A DNA stretch of 64,000 bases from CAZGMJ01 sp964526785 (GCA_964526785.1 CAZGMJ010000016.1:1-64000); one strand, 5' to 3'; positions 16,872 through 25,844 are shown, numbered from the stretch's first letter. Numbers and translations are program-made. Notes: generated by a model from the letters alone, not told the origin.

Positions 16872-18416
16872 TTATACAAATCTGAGATCGGCACCTATCA
16901 AGTTTGCCTTTTTTAGCAATGCCCCAGTCATATCTGCCCATCTCAAGTCAGCACCACTGAGGTTTGCTAAACGCATGTCAGCCTCATTCAGCTTCGCAGC
17001 AATGAGTCTTGCATGACCGAGATCGACCCCTATGAGTGTGGAGTGTTGAAGTCTGGCGCCACGAAGTGAAGCGAATCTTAGCGTAGCACTTCTGAGAAAG
17101 TATTTTAGTGTTGATTTGTACGGTTTTTGAGTGTGCCCTGTCGACCAGTAGTAGTAACCTTCAATTTGGTTATCTTGTTCAGCCATCGGCATCAATCTGA
17201 GATCATGATTGCTTGTTGTTGATAATCGGAGAATACGACTTCGATACTCTGTTTGATTGATAGTGCCAAGGGTCGCGTATCTCAGGTCAGCTCCATCGAG
17301 TTGTGCGCTGCAAAGCGATGCTTCTATCAAGTTGGCTGCGGCGAGAAACGCTCCGGTTGCATCAGTATTTCGCAGGTTTTTCTCCGGGAGGTGAGCACCG
17401 CCGACTAGTTGAAAATCCTCTTCGTTTACCAGTCGGACACCTGCAGGTTTCTCAGAAAGAACCGCGTCTCTCAAATTTGCAGATGCATCGAAGCTGATGA
17501 ACTGTAGCCCCATTAGGAAGAATTCCCGAATGTCTTGGAGAAGAGTCTCAGGTACTGTAAACATGTAATCGGATGATGGCGGGCTTAACATGCCAGTGAA
17601 AGATGAAACGCCAAGGAGGATAAACGCGAGAGCTGCAATAACAACACGATTGCGTGTTGACAGTCGTAGAACTGGGAAGATTCTCGCCTTAGGCTTATGC
17701 TGTATCCGCACAAGAACCTCCCTGATGATTATTCGACAATAGCATAGCCCAATGAAGGTAGACAACATAATGAGCACGATGTGGAGCAACGTCACAAGGA
17801 TGCTATGTGTTGGTAAGTAGCGGATCCAGAAGTAGATGATTGTCCCTGGAACAAGAAAGAACTGCAAAGCGAAGCAGAGAAGAAGGAGTATCACTGTGTC
17901 CAATCGCAAACTGCCAAAAGCTGGCAGGATGCAAATGGGGAGATTCGAAAATTCATCACTTAATGGAAGAGACTGCCGTAGCTTGGCGAGATAGGCGAGG
18001 AGGTATACATAGAGGGCCACCAGTATTAAGGGAGCTGCAATGTAGAAGGCTGGCGTAGAGACATCTACTAGCAAAACAGGAAGCCGGACGGAGGGAGTGC
18101 CTAAAATCAGATCCTTGTCAGTTGTGGCTGCTACGATAATCCAGCACAGTAGGCAGGATCCCAATACCAAAAAGAACAAGTGTTGGCACTTGTTGGCTAT
18201 TATTACCAGCGACGCACTGTGACGCGGGGCACCATAACAATAAGCCGTGTCGAATATTTCGTCACCTTTCTCTCTGCTGGCACAAGGTGGTGTATCCTCG
18301 CCATTAGGTGTGTGCGCCGTAAAAGAATGGCTGCAGTGTTGACATTCTACCTTCTGGCCAAGCTGACCCTCCCTTATCAGATGTTCTGCTCGACAATGTG
18401 GACAAAATATTTTCAT
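16872..18416 (-). CDS. zinc-ribbon, multi-membrane, pentapeptide-repeat protein
   Basis: A 514-residue protein with three parts. Residues 4-36 form a zinc ribbon of the MJ0042 kind (FCPHC ... CQHCSHSF). The middle carries about six hydrophobic segments, around residues 75-300. The C-terminal third is a pentapeptide-repeat solenoid in two blocks (AAANLIEASLCSAQL then LRGARLQHSTLIG and ANLSGADLRWADM), separated by a non-repeat loop. GAGGAG supports the ATG at 18416. Base composition is clearly more AT-rich than the neighbours and codon use differs, and an IS3 remnant flanks it, so recent transfer is plausible. Pentapeptide membrane proteins of this layout have no known function. Confidence 0.8.
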   Translation of the reverse strand: MKIFCPHCRAEHLIREGQLGQKVECQHCSHSFTAHTPNGEDTPPCASREKGDEIFDTAYCYGAPRHSASLVIIANKCQHLFFLVLGSCLLCWIIVAATTDKDLILGTPSVRLPVLLVDVSTPAFYIAAPLILVALYVYLLAYLAKLRQSLPLSDEFSNLPICILPAFGSLRLDTVILLLLCFALQFFLVPGTIIYFWIRYLPTHSILVTLLHIVLIMLSTFIGLCYCRIIIREVLVRIQHKPKARIFPVLRLSTRNRVVIAALAFILLGVSSFTGMLSPPSSDYMFTVPETLLQDIREFFLMGLQFISFDASANLRDAVLSEKPAGVRLVNEEDFQLVGGAHLPEKNLRNTDATGAFLAAANLIEASLCSAQLDGADLRYATLGTINQTEYRSRILRLSTTSNHDLRLMPMAEQDNQIEGYYYWSTGHTQKPYKSTLKYFLRSATLRFASLRGARLQHSTLIGVDLGHARLIAAKLNEADMRLANLSGADLRWADMTGALLKKANLIGADLRFV

Positions 18417-19061
18417 ATCCAACTCCTCAATAAGCTATGCCTGTGCGGCCAAGGAGCGAAATTGAGACAGCGTTTTGCGCAGATATCTTATTCTATCATC
18501 CAGGATTTGCCATTTAGCTCCATAATCGTTATTGCTGCACGCCACACGGTCAATACTACCAGAATCGCGGTCTCTATTTCAAGGCGTCGGCTCGCCAAGG
18601 CGGGCGATACGGCATCATAAGAGGGTCAGGCAAAGGCTGGTTCGTCGAAAATCGGGTATTTGCGTGTTATTTCGACGCACGCCGACCGGCTATTCTTCTC
18701 TGGTGGTGCGGGTATTTGCCGTCCGGTCATTCCGGCCTCGCAAGCTCCGGTTGCGATTGTGAACGGTGTGCCGCCTTACTGGTTGAGACGGACAGAGGGT
18801 GACAGGATGTACACTCGACATAACGGTTGCAGGCAGGATTTTGCCGAGTTTTCGGGGAGGCAATACGCAATCGTGCATCGAAGAGTGTTGAGCAGCCGCA
18901 AGAGTGCTCATCTATCGCGCGTCAGCTTGTGGGCGTTTGCTGTAGTTGCCCGGGGCGATTGCGGGCCCGTTTTCTCGAAGCATTGACACATCGGCGGCAG
19001 GCCGGCAGCGCGAGCGCGACAGGGCGATTCTGTATTGCGGTATATGCCGGCAGCGCTGGGT
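18417..19061. other. intergenic region without recognised content
   Basis: About 640 bases between two minus-strand genes. Several short frames cross it, but none has a family match, a good ribosome binding site or a domain. The left part shares the AT-rich composition of the pentapeptide gene; the right part returns to the window average. I see no RNA gene or repeat. Confidence 0.5.
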
Positions 19062-20300
19062 CTAATCAACCTCTGCGATGTCGGTGAACGAAACCAGCGC
19101 AGTGCCTGTTTGCGGGTGGGGTTTGATGCTTCCGACCAGGCCGACCTTTTTTCCGATGAGCTTGCCGATCTCGCTTTCGGAAATCGAGCCCAGCGGGGTG
19201 GCGTAGCATACCGTTTTGCCGTCTTCGCCGGTGACGCGATAATAGGGTTTGGCTGCGCCGCCATAGATAGCTGATTCTTTCAGGGTACCGGTGACGGCGT
19301 ATTTACCGAGGTCCTCGATTCTGGCCAGGCGGGCCTCTTTTGCATCCCGAATGTTCTGCCGGACCTTTTTCAGTTGCGCTTCCTGAAGTTGTATCTGATT
19401 GGCGATTGCAAAGGCGAGTTCAAATCGTTCGATTTGCTTGAGGACATATTCGCTGTATTTGACCGCCTTGCCGGCCGCGGGATTGTTCGCGATTTCGAGC
19501 AGATCCTGCTTGATGCGACTGTAGTCCCGCTCTTCCATCGGCTTGGTCTGCTCGGCCTTTATTTGCCTGACCAGTTCCTTATAGCGGTCGAGCATCTCTT
19601 TTTCCACCGAAGTCGTGGTGGTCGGCTCAACGGGAGTGGTAACGGCCGGCTCGTTTGCCTCGGCCGATTCTTCCGGCGGCTCGGCGACGTCGTTGGCATC
19701 GGAGGTGTCCACCGGTTCGTCGGGTTCGACGGGTGTCGGTTCATCTGGTTCTTCGCTCACCTCCGGCGTCTCAATGGGCGGGACATAGGGCTTGATGAAA
19801 TTCGTGCTTACCCACAGATACGCAATCGCGGGCGGTTCGATCTTGTAGTAGTTATCGCTCTGTTCGCCCAGGAGTTTAACCTTCTCGCCCCGGTCGAGTT
19901 TGCCCTGGAGGCTGGTTGAGTGTATGGGCCGGACGCGTTCGGAACCGGCGAATACGCGGACCGCGTTGGCGGTAACGATACCGGTATCGGGATTCTCCGG
20001 GTCGATGCTGACGTACTGCATGGATATCCAGGAGAAGCTGCCCTCGGGCGGTACTATCCGCGACCAACTGAACTGCGCGCCGAGCACTGTGAGCTTGTCG
20101 CCCTGCTGGAGTTTCCCACAGGTGTAGTAATTCGTTCCCGGTCCCGAGCGAATGAATACGTCGTTGCCGGTTACTTCGGCGGTATAGGGATAGACGGGCG
20201 AATCGGCCGACGTACCTGCCGGGCTGGAAGCCTGACCGGCGCAGAAGGACGCTCCGATGAGCAATGAAATAAGCACGAGGAGATTGATAAAGGACTTCAT
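19062..20300 (-). CDS. secreted SH3-domain protein with coiled coil
   Basis: A 412-residue exported protein. The signal peptide covers residues about 1-23 (hydrophobic LLVLISLLIGASFCAG). Two bacterial SH3 domains follow: one around residues 40-100 (VFIRSGPGTNYYTCGKL) and a second around 110-170 (VRVFAGSERVRPIHSTSL). Then come a Pro/Glu/Asp/Thr-rich linker (about 175-240), a charged helical region with coiled-coil character (about 240-345), and a small C-terminal beta domain. SH3b domains in exported proteins usually bind peptidoglycan, so a wall-associated structural or scaffold role is likely. GGGAGA precedes the ATG at 20300; the longer frame to 20375 lacks a site. Confidence 0.82.
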   Translation of the reverse strand: MKSFINLLVLISLLIGASFCAGQASSPAGTSADSPVYPYTAEVTGNDVFIRSGPGTNYYTCGKLQQGDKLTVLGAQFSWSRIVPPEGSFSWISMQYVSIDPENPDTGIVTANAVRVFAGSERVRPIHSTSLQGKLDRGEKVKLLGEQSDNYYKIEPPAIAYLWVSTNFIKPYVPPIETPEVSEEPDEPTPVEPDEPVDTSDANDVAEPPEESAEANEPAVTTPVEPTTTTSVEKEMLDRYKELVRQIKAEQTKPMEERDYSRIKQDLLEIANNPAAGKAVKYSEYVLKQIERFELAFAIANQIQLQEAQLKKVRQNIRDAKEARLARIEDLGKYAVTGTLKESAIYGGAAKPYYRVTGEDGKTVCYATPLGSISESEIGKLIGKKVGLVGSIKPHPQTGTALVSFTDIAEVD

Positions 20301-20371
20301 CTTACGTATCTCCCAAAAAGAGGGTCGTAACCAGAATCCCGAATGCACGATAATACGATTTTCGCCCATCG

Positions 20372-20400
20372 ACATTAGCGGGGCAGTGTGCGGTTGTCAA
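20372..20400 (-). promoter_or_regulatory. predicted sigma70-type promoter
   Basis: On the minus strand TTGACA (20395-20400) and TAATGT (20372-20377) are 17 bases apart, placing a start near 20365. The SH3-domain gene starts at 20300. Confidence 0.45.
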
Positions 20401-20523
20401 CTCTTTTATCAGTGAAACAGGCATTGAGAGGCCGGCTCGGGGTTGATGCGGCGGTGGGGCGTATTTGCGGAGGCTGTCGCCTATACGGGGCGAGAGAGGG
20501 CACAGGGGCATATTATCGGCGGC

Positions 20524-21702
20524 TCAGCCCCGGTTTTTCTTAAGGTTCTCCAATTCCTGCTCACACATGCGGCGCTGTCCCTTGTCCGAGAGCTTCGTCG
20601 AAGCGGATTCGAGGTGCCGGATGGCCTTTTCCGGCTCGCCGAGGTATCGACTGTAGAGGATGCCCAGCATCAGTTCGACCTGCTCGGCGTACTCGTAATT
20701 GGCGTAATGCTCCAGGAATTGTTCATATGCCCGGGCGGAGGCCTGCGGTTTGTTGTCGCTGGCAAGCTGATTGGCGATGTCGAGCAGGTATTGGCGGGGG
20801 AGCAGTTGGGTGGAGTCGATTTCCATGATCTTGAGATACAAGTCCGCTGCAGCCGAGAGGTTGCGTTCGGCGATACGCCTGCCGATCTCGTTGCGCAGGC
20901 GAGTAGTCTGGCGGCTTTCTTCGGTCTCCGGTTCGGCGGGCACTTCACGGCTGCGTACGGTCCTGACCGACGGCGAAATCGAGAACGGATCGCCGCCGCG
21001 GGCAACGGCGTCGCGGTACTGTCGACGTCGATTCCAGCGTTTGAGCATGGCCCAGAGATCGAAATTGCTCGAACCGATCAATCCGACGGCGAGCATTCCG
21101 AGGATAGCGAGAATCCCGAAAGCGTAGCCCGAGAGGTGTGCATCATATGCCACATGGGGTGTATATCGGGCAATGACGTTGTCGATCAGGATCATTTTGA
21201 TTGCGATGAAGTACAGGGCGGGCAATTCGATGGTGCCGATGAAGAAGAACCAGTAGAGAACGGTTATGAGCGTCTGGGGGAAGAGCACGAGATAGGCTCC
21301 GGTTACGGCTGCGACAGCCCCGCTGGCTCCAAGGGTGCCGATATGCGACTGGGCGTTGAGGGCGGTGTGGCCGATTCCGCTGAATACGGCGCCGGCGAGA
21401 TAAAAGCAGATGTATGCAACGTGTCCGAGTTTGTCGTTGACGTTGTTACCGAACATGTAGAGGAAGTACATATTGCCCAGTATGTGCAGCAGACCGCCGT
21501 GGAGGAAGGCGTAGCTGAGGAACTGCCATACGTGCGGCCGGGCGGGCACAAGTTGAAACTGCTGGGCCCATGGGCGGATGACGTCTTGTCCGCTCTGGCT
21601 GGTATACGTGAGGAAGAAGATAAGGACATTGATCGCAATCAGCGCATAGTTTGCGTAGGGCGTCTGTCTCGGTCGTATGTTGGTTCTAATCGGTAACAGC
21701 AC
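20524..21702 (-). CDS. rhomboid intramembrane protease with C-terminal TPR region
   Basis: A 392-residue protein. Residues about 15-225 form a rhomboid domain with six or so membrane segments. The HGGLLHILGNMYFLYMFG block holds His73 and Asn77. Ser127 in GASGA is the nucleophile and His189 (DAHLSGY) completes the dyad, so an active protease is expected. It cleaves membrane-spanning substrates within or near the bilayer. Residues about 285-392 are helical and read as tetratricopeptide-like repeats (AYEQFLEHYANYEYAEQVEL), a cytoplasmic extension that could recruit substrates. Start is GTG at 21702 with no clear ribosome binding site. A minus-strand terminator lies just upstream, so it has its own promoter. 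Confidence 0.88.
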   Translation of the reverse strand: MLLPIRTNIRPRQTPYANYALIAINVLIFFLTYTSQSGQDVIRPWAQQFQLVPARPHVWQFLSYAFLHGGLLHILGNMYFLYMFGNNVNDKLGHVAYICFYLAGAVFSGIGHTALNAQSHIGTLGASGAVAAVTGAYLVLFPQTLITVLYWFFFIGTIELPALYFIAIKMILIDNVIARYTPHVAYDAHLSGYAFGILAILGMLAVGLIGSSNFDLWAMLKRWNRRRQYRDAVARGGDPFSISPSVRTVRSREVPAEPETEESRQTTRLRNEIGRRIAERNLSAAADLYLKIMEIDSTQLLPRQYLLDIANQLASDNKPQASARAYEQFLEHYANYEYAEQVELMLGILYSRYLGEPEKAIRHLESASTKLSDKGQRRMCEQELENLKKNRG

Positions 21703-21780
21703 AGTTCGAGCACCGGTTCACAGTATTACGGAGTTCCAGCGGGATCATTGTAGGGTGGCAGGCAGGTGATGACAAGCAAT

Positions 21781-21808
21781 AAAAAAGGAGGACGGCACAA
21801 GGCCGTCC
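21781..21808 (-). terminator. intrinsic terminator (minus strand)
   Basis: A perfect 7-bp stem (GGACGGC/GCCGTCC, 21790-21796 with 21802-21808) and a 5-base loop are followed on the minus strand by TCC and six T. It ends a transcript coming from about 21830-21990, not the rhomboid gene, which starts further on. Confidence 0.8.
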
Positions 21809-21980
21809 CCGTGTAGAAATGGTCCTTACTGACCGACTTTTTCTCCCACTCGGAAAACACCGAGGCCTTTGGTATCGGCTCGCGTTTTCGTCTCCGCCCC
21901 AGCAGGTTTCCACTTAATGAAAGTATAGGAAACGAATCGAGCCGGGCCTAATGGACGGGGAAAAATAGTTTACTTTCGGG
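21781..21980 (-). ncRNA. candidate structured small RNA or very short gene
   Basis: The space between the divergent rhomboid (21702) and pectate lyase (22033) genes contains a minus-strand unit with its own terminator. Upstream of the terminator, 21853-21889 can form a hairpin with GAAAAC/GTTTTC and CGAG/CTCG arms and a 9-base loop. A short frame ending in FRVGEKVGQ and TAA (21826-21828) also runs through, but it has no ATG, GTG or TTG near its 5' end, so an RNA is the likelier product. No known RNA family is recognised. Confidence 0.35.
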
Positions 21981-22032
21981 CACAGAGGCTGATAATCAGA
22001 AGCATACTGTTGCAATGAACTGGAGGCACATG

Positions 22033-23190
22033 ATGTTTGACAGGTTTCGATTTGTGCGGGGACGGTCGGGCAGCGGGCCGCGTGTTTTGCCGGCTTTGCT
22101 GGTTGGGATGATGGTATGGGTTTTCGGGTCGGAGGCAACGGCCGGGCGGCGGGAAGCGAGTATCTCCTGGGATCGCTGTCTCGATCAGAAGGCGGAATTC
22201 TATGCGTCGCAGGAGGCGATTCGCATTGCGGACAACGTACTGTTGTATCAACGGCTGACAGGCGGCTGGCCCAAGAACACCGATATGGCGTCCATTTTGA
22301 CGGTGTCGGAAAAGACCGATCTGCGCAACAGGAAGGACCGGAGAGATTCGACAATCGACAACGGTGCGACGTATACGCAGTTGCGGTACCTTGCGAAGGT
22401 ATTCTCGGCGACCGAGCAGGGGCGCTTTGGCGAGGCGTTCAACGAGGGTCTGGACTACCTGTTCGAGGCGCAATATGACAACGGCGGCTGGCCTCAGTTT
22501 TATCCGTTTCGTTCGGCGGAGAGCTACTCGAATCATATCACGTACAACGACAATGCGATGATCGGCGTACTGCGTTTGTTGCGAGATGTCGCCCGGCCGG
22601 GGGCGGATTATCTTTTCGTCGATACGGGTCGGCGGGAGAAGGCACGGCGAGCAGTGGACAAGGGAATCGAATGCATCCTGCGGACACAGATTGTTGTGGA
22701 CGGGATCAAGACGGCGTGGTGCGCCCAGCACGACGAAGAGACGCTGGAGCCGGCGCCGGCACGTTCTTACGAGAAAGTCTCTATCAGCGGCAGTGAGAGC
22801 GTTGGTGTGGTTCGATTCCTGATGGACATCGACAAACCGAATTCTCATCTGATCAACGCCATTCAGAGCGCGGTGGCCTGGTTCGACCGGGTTAAGATTA
22901 TGGGGATCAAGACAGAACGGAAGCCGGATGATTCCGAGAAGGGTTACGACGTTGTTGTGGTTGAGGATCCGGAGGCGGGTCCGATCTGGGCGAGGTTTTA
23001 CGAGATCGGAACGAACCAGCCGATTTTCTGCGGACGCGACGGTGTGATTACGTACAGCCTTGCCGAGATCGAACAGGAGCGCCGTACGGGGTACTCGTGG
23101 TACGGTACGGGGCCGCGGAATCTGCTGACGAAGCACTATCCGGCCTGGCAGCGCAAATGGGTGCCGAATCTGAACGTACTGGAGGACTGA
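22033..23190 (+). CDS. secreted pectate lyase, PL10 family
   Basis: A 385-residue protein with a signal-type N-terminus (hydrophobic to about residue 34, ending ATAG). The mature part is the alpha/alpha-toroid PL10 domain. The GGWPKNTDM block, STIDNGATYTQLRYLA with the family Asp, NGGWPQFYPFR, and HITYNDNAMIGVLR are all family hallmarks. The C-terminal GPRNLLTKHYPAW is typical too. PL10 enzymes cleave polygalacturonate by beta-elimination with calcium. GGAGG at 22021-22025 gives good spacing to the ATG at 22033; an in-frame ATG at 22015 has no site. The M24 peptidase starts 7 bases after the stop. Confidence 0.92.
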   Translation: MFDRFRFVRGRSGSGPRVLPALLVGMMVWVFGSEATAGRREASISWDRCLDQKAEFYASQEAIRIADNVLLYQRLTGGWPKNTDMASILTVSEKTDLRNRKDRRDSTIDNGATYTQLRYLAKVFSATEQGRFGEAFNEGLDYLFEAQYDNGGWPQFYPFRSAESYSNHITYNDNAMIGVLRLLRDVARPGADYLFVDTGRREKARRAVDKGIECILRTQIVVDGIKTAWCAQHDEETLEPAPARSYEKVSISGSESVGVVRFLMDIDKPNSHLINAIQSAVAWFDRVKIMGIKTERKPDDSEKGYDVVVVEDPEAGPIWARFYEIGTNQPIFCGRDGVITYSLAEIEQERRTGYSWYGTGPRNLLTKHYPAWQRKWVPNLNVLED

Positions 23191-23197
23191 GCGGACA

Positions 23198-24286
23198 TTG
23201 GCGACTGTGCAGAAGGACATTCTGGCCGGGCGTATTCGAAGGATTCGGCGGGCGCTGATCGAGCGGAAACTCGACGCACTGCTGATGACGAACCCGGCGA
23301 ACGTGACGTATGTGACCGGCTTTCGCGGGGCGGACAGTTGGGCGCTGGCGACGCAGAGGCAGGTGTATCTGTTGACTGACAGCCGGTATACGGAGCAGGC
23401 TCGCAAGGAATGTTCGGCCTGCCGGATTGTGGAGCGGAAGGAGTCGCTGGCGCAGGATGTGGCCCGAATTGTACGGCGGTCCGCGTCGATATATACGATA
23501 GGCGTGGAAAAGCACACGTCACTCGGCAGTTATGAGAGTCTGAAGAAGCGTGTCGACAGGCGACTGCGGCCGGTTGACGGGATAACGCAAGCCGTTCGTC
23601 GCATTAAGGATGCGGGCGAGATTCGAGCGATCCGGACGTCGGCGGCTATCAGCCGTAAGGTGCTCGAACGGACGCTGGAGTACATCCAAGCCGGGATTTC
23701 GGAAATGGAACTGGCGGGGTTGCTCGATTTGGAGATGCGGCGGAACAATGCTGTGACGAGTTTCGAGACGATCGTGGCTTTCGGAGCCAACGGGTCGCGG
23801 CCGCACCATCAACCCGGCGCGAGAAGGTTGCGCAGGACCGATACGGTTTTGATTGATTTCGGTGCAAAGCGAGACGGCTACTGCAGCGATATTACTCGTT
23901 GTTTTGCCGTAGGCAAAGCAACGCGGCTTTATCGAGAAGTGTTCGAAGCGGTCGAGCGGGCGCAGGCGGCGGCTATCGGGAAGATAAAGCCGGGCGCCCG
24001 ACTTGCGGATGTGGACGAAGCGGCCCGGGAGGTGATCCGCGAGGCCGATCTACCCGTTTACGGACACGGAACGGGACACGGCTTCGGCCTGGAGATACAC
24101 GAGGAACCTTTTCTCAAGCCGGGGGCCAAGGGAGTGCTTGAAGAAGGAACGGTGCTGACTATCGAGCCCGGCGTATACATGCCCGGCACGCTCGGGGTCC
24201 GCATAGAGGACGACGTTCTGGTTACGGACAACGGCTGCGAGGTTCTGACGCGACGTTGTCCGCATGCTCTTGCGCCTGGTTGCTGA
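23198..24286 (+). CDS. M24 family Xaa-Pro aminopeptidase
   Basis: A 362-residue creatinase/prolidase-type protein: an N-terminal domain (about 1-130) and a C-terminal pita-bread domain. All five metal ligands are present: Asp220 (LIDFGA), Asp231 (CSDITR), His294 (GTGHGFG), Glu323 (TIEPGVY) and Glu337 (RIEDDV). His203 (RPHH) is the usual accessory histidine. It should bind two divalent metals and remove N-terminal residues before proline. Length is normal for PepQ/PepP-like proteins. The start is a TTG 7 bases after the pectate lyase stop, so the two are probably co-transcribed although functionally unrelated; a GTG at 23207 is an alternative. Confidence 0.92.
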   Translation: MATVQKDILAGRIRRIRRALIERKLDALLMTNPANVTYVTGFRGADSWALATQRQVYLLTDSRYTEQARKECSACRIVERKESLAQDVARIVRRSASIYTIGVEKHTSLGSYESLKKRVDRRLRPVDGITQAVRRIKDAGEIRAIRTSAAISRKVLERTLEYIQAGISEMELAGLLDLEMRRNNAVTSFETIVAFGANGSRPHHQPGARRLRRTDTVLIDFGAKRDGYCSDITRCFAVGKATRLYREVFEAVERAQAAAIGKIKPGARLADVDEAAREVIREADLPVYGHGTGHGFGLEIHEEPFLKPGAKGVLEEGTVLTIEPGVYMPGTLGVRIEDDVLVTDNGCEVLTRRCPHALAPGC

Positions 24287-24374
24287 GGAGCATGCCGCAG
24301 GCCTTTCGGTTCATGGATATGGCGGGTATAATCATGCGGTTACGCATTGCAAGACAATTGACGGAGATTGACGC

Positions 24375-25526
24375 ATGAGATCGGTGCAAACACTCGCAGT
24401 GACGTTTGCGGTTCTGGTGACAACAAGTCTGGCCGGGCGCGACGTTCGATTTGAGAAGACGGTTGTGGATACCACCTTTCGATCCGAAGGGGTAGCGGTG
24501 GGGGATGTCAATCACGACGGCAAACCGGACATACTGGCGGGGGACGTGTGGTATGCCGCACCGGACTGGGAAATGCACGAGTTGCGTCCAGCGGGTACGT
24601 ACGATCCCAAGAAAGGGTACAGCAACTGCTTTGCCAATTTCGCACAGGATGTGGATGGCGACGGCTGGGTGGACTCGATTGTTGTGGGGATGCCGGGCGG
24701 GCCGTGTCTGTGGTATCAGAATCCGCAGAACCGCCCCGGTTATTGGCCGCAGCGTACGGTGGCTCGAAGCGCGTGCAACGAGACGCCGGTATGTCTCGAT
24801 CTGCGGGGCGACGGCCGAGCGGTTCCTTTATTCGCCGTTCAGCCGGAAGGGCTGATGGCGTGGTTCAGCATTCCCGACGATCTTGCGGGACACTGGGACA
24901 TGCACGTTATTGCAGGACCCAAGGCTCCGGGGACGCAGCGTTTCAGTCATGGACTCGGTGTGGGCGATGTCAACGGCGACGGTCGCAGGGATGTACTGAT
25001 CACGGAGGGGTGGTGGGAGGCGCCTGAGGACCGAACGCAGGCAGACTGGAAATTCCACAAGGCGGGTCTTGGGCCGAAGTGTGCCGACATGCTCGTTTAC
25101 GATGTGGACGCCGACGGCGACAGCGATGTGATTACCAGTTCGGCACACAGCTACGGCATCTGGTGGTTCGAGCAAAGGGCGGCAGGCGACGGTTCGACAT
25201 TTGTTCAGCATGATATCTTCAAGGAATTCTCTCAGCCGCATGCGATCCGCCTGGCGGATATCGATGATGACGGCGTGATGGATCTGGTTACCGGCAAGAG
25301 GCATTTTGCGCACAACGGCAAGGATCCGGGCGGGCATGAACCGGCGGTGATGTACTGGTTCGAACTGCGGCGGGGGGATAATGGAAGCGTGGAGTACATC
25401 CCACACAAGATAGACGACGATTCAGGTGTGGGAACGCAGTTCGAGGTGGTGGATTTCAATCAGGACGGCAAGATCGATATCGTGGCGTCGAACAAGAAGG
25501 GCGTACATTTCTTTCTGCAACAATAG
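24375..25526 (+). CDS. secreted FG-GAP/VCBS repeat protein
   Basis: A 383-residue exported protein with a signal peptide (residues 1-20, ending SLAG). The mature part is a beta-propeller of FG-GAP/VCBS repeats with calcium-binding DxDxDG loops: GDVNHDGKPDILAGD near residue 40, DVDGDGWVDSIVVG near 95, GDVNGDGRRDVLITE near 200, DVDADGDSDVITS near 245, DIDDDGVMDLVTG near 300 and DFNQDGKIDIVAS near 365. Such proteins are surface or secreted and often precede carbohydrate or protein recognition roles. A TATAAT at 24327-24332 may be its -10 box. It stands alone before the thiC leader. Confidence 0.85.
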   Translation: MRSVQTLAVTFAVLVTTSLAGRDVRFEKTVVDTTFRSEGVAVGDVNHDGKPDILAGDVWYAAPDWEMHELRPAGTYDPKKGYSNCFANFAQDVDGDGWVDSIVVGMPGGPCLWYQNPQNRPGYWPQRTVARSACNETPVCLDLRGDGRAVPLFAVQPEGLMAWFSIPDDLAGHWDMHVIAGPKAPGTQRFSHGLGVGDVNGDGRRDVLITEGWWEAPEDRTQADWKFHKAGLGPKCADMLVYDVDADGDSDVITSSAHSYGIWWFEQRAAGDGSTFVQHDIFKEFSQPHAIRLADIDDDGVMDLVTGKRHFAHNGKDPGGHEPAVMYWFELRRGDNGSVEYIPHKIDDDSGVGTQFEVVDFNQDGKIDIVASNKKGVHFFLQQ

Positions 25527-25547
25527 CTCAGCAGCGCGTGGCGGCAT

Positions 25548-25575
25548 TTGACAAGCGGTTGGAAGCAGTTATAAT
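25548..25575 (+). promoter_or_regulatory. near-perfect sigma70-type promoter of thiC
   Basis: TTGACA at 25548-25553 and TATAAT at 25570-25575 match both consensus hexamers exactly with a 16-base spacer. Transcription would start near 25582, immediately before the TPP aptamer. Confidence 0.8.
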
Positions 25576-25584
25576 ACGGTTTTA

Positions 25585-25690
25585 CGCACTAGGGGTGGTT
25601 CGCGGTGTCGCGGGCCTGAGAAAAGACCCTTCGAACCTGATCAGGGTACTCGCCGGAGAAAGGTGATCACACCTGCGTAGGAAAGTGATG
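25585..25690 (+). promoter_or_regulatory. TPP riboswitch (THI element)
   Basis: The conserved THI blocks appear in order: AGGGGTG near 25591, GCCTGAGA near 25614, GACCCTTCGAACCTGATC near 25625-25642, GGGTA near 25644, and the closing CCTGCGTAGGAAAGTG near 25672-25687. CACT at 25587-25590 can pair with AGTG at 25684-25687 as stem P1. Thiamine pyrophosphate binding would repress the gene downstream, which is thiC. An intrinsic terminator lies 36 bases on. Confidence 0.95.
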
Positions 25691-25725
25691 GATGATATTG
25701 CAATCAGATGCAACACCCACATACG

Positions 25726-25752
25726 AATCGCTCGCTATCGCAGCGATTTTTT
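25726..25752 (+). terminator. intrinsic terminator in the thiC leader
   Basis: A 7-bp stem (AATCGCT/AGCGATT) with a 9-base loop is followed by a run of six T at 25747-25752. It sits between the TPP aptamer and thiC, so it is the likely expression platform: ligand binding would favour premature termination. Confidence 0.75.
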
Positions 25753-25844
25753 CGTTATTCGGCGTCCCTTGTTATCCGTATGCCCACCTGCCGTTATTTT
25801 GCATGCGGGGGGGGTAGGCATCTCGAGCAGACGATGAGACAGAT

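Noticed and set aside
18660..18986. 108-codon plus-strand frame in the intergenic region
   Set aside because: TTG start without ribosome binding site, no domain, no conserved-looking text.
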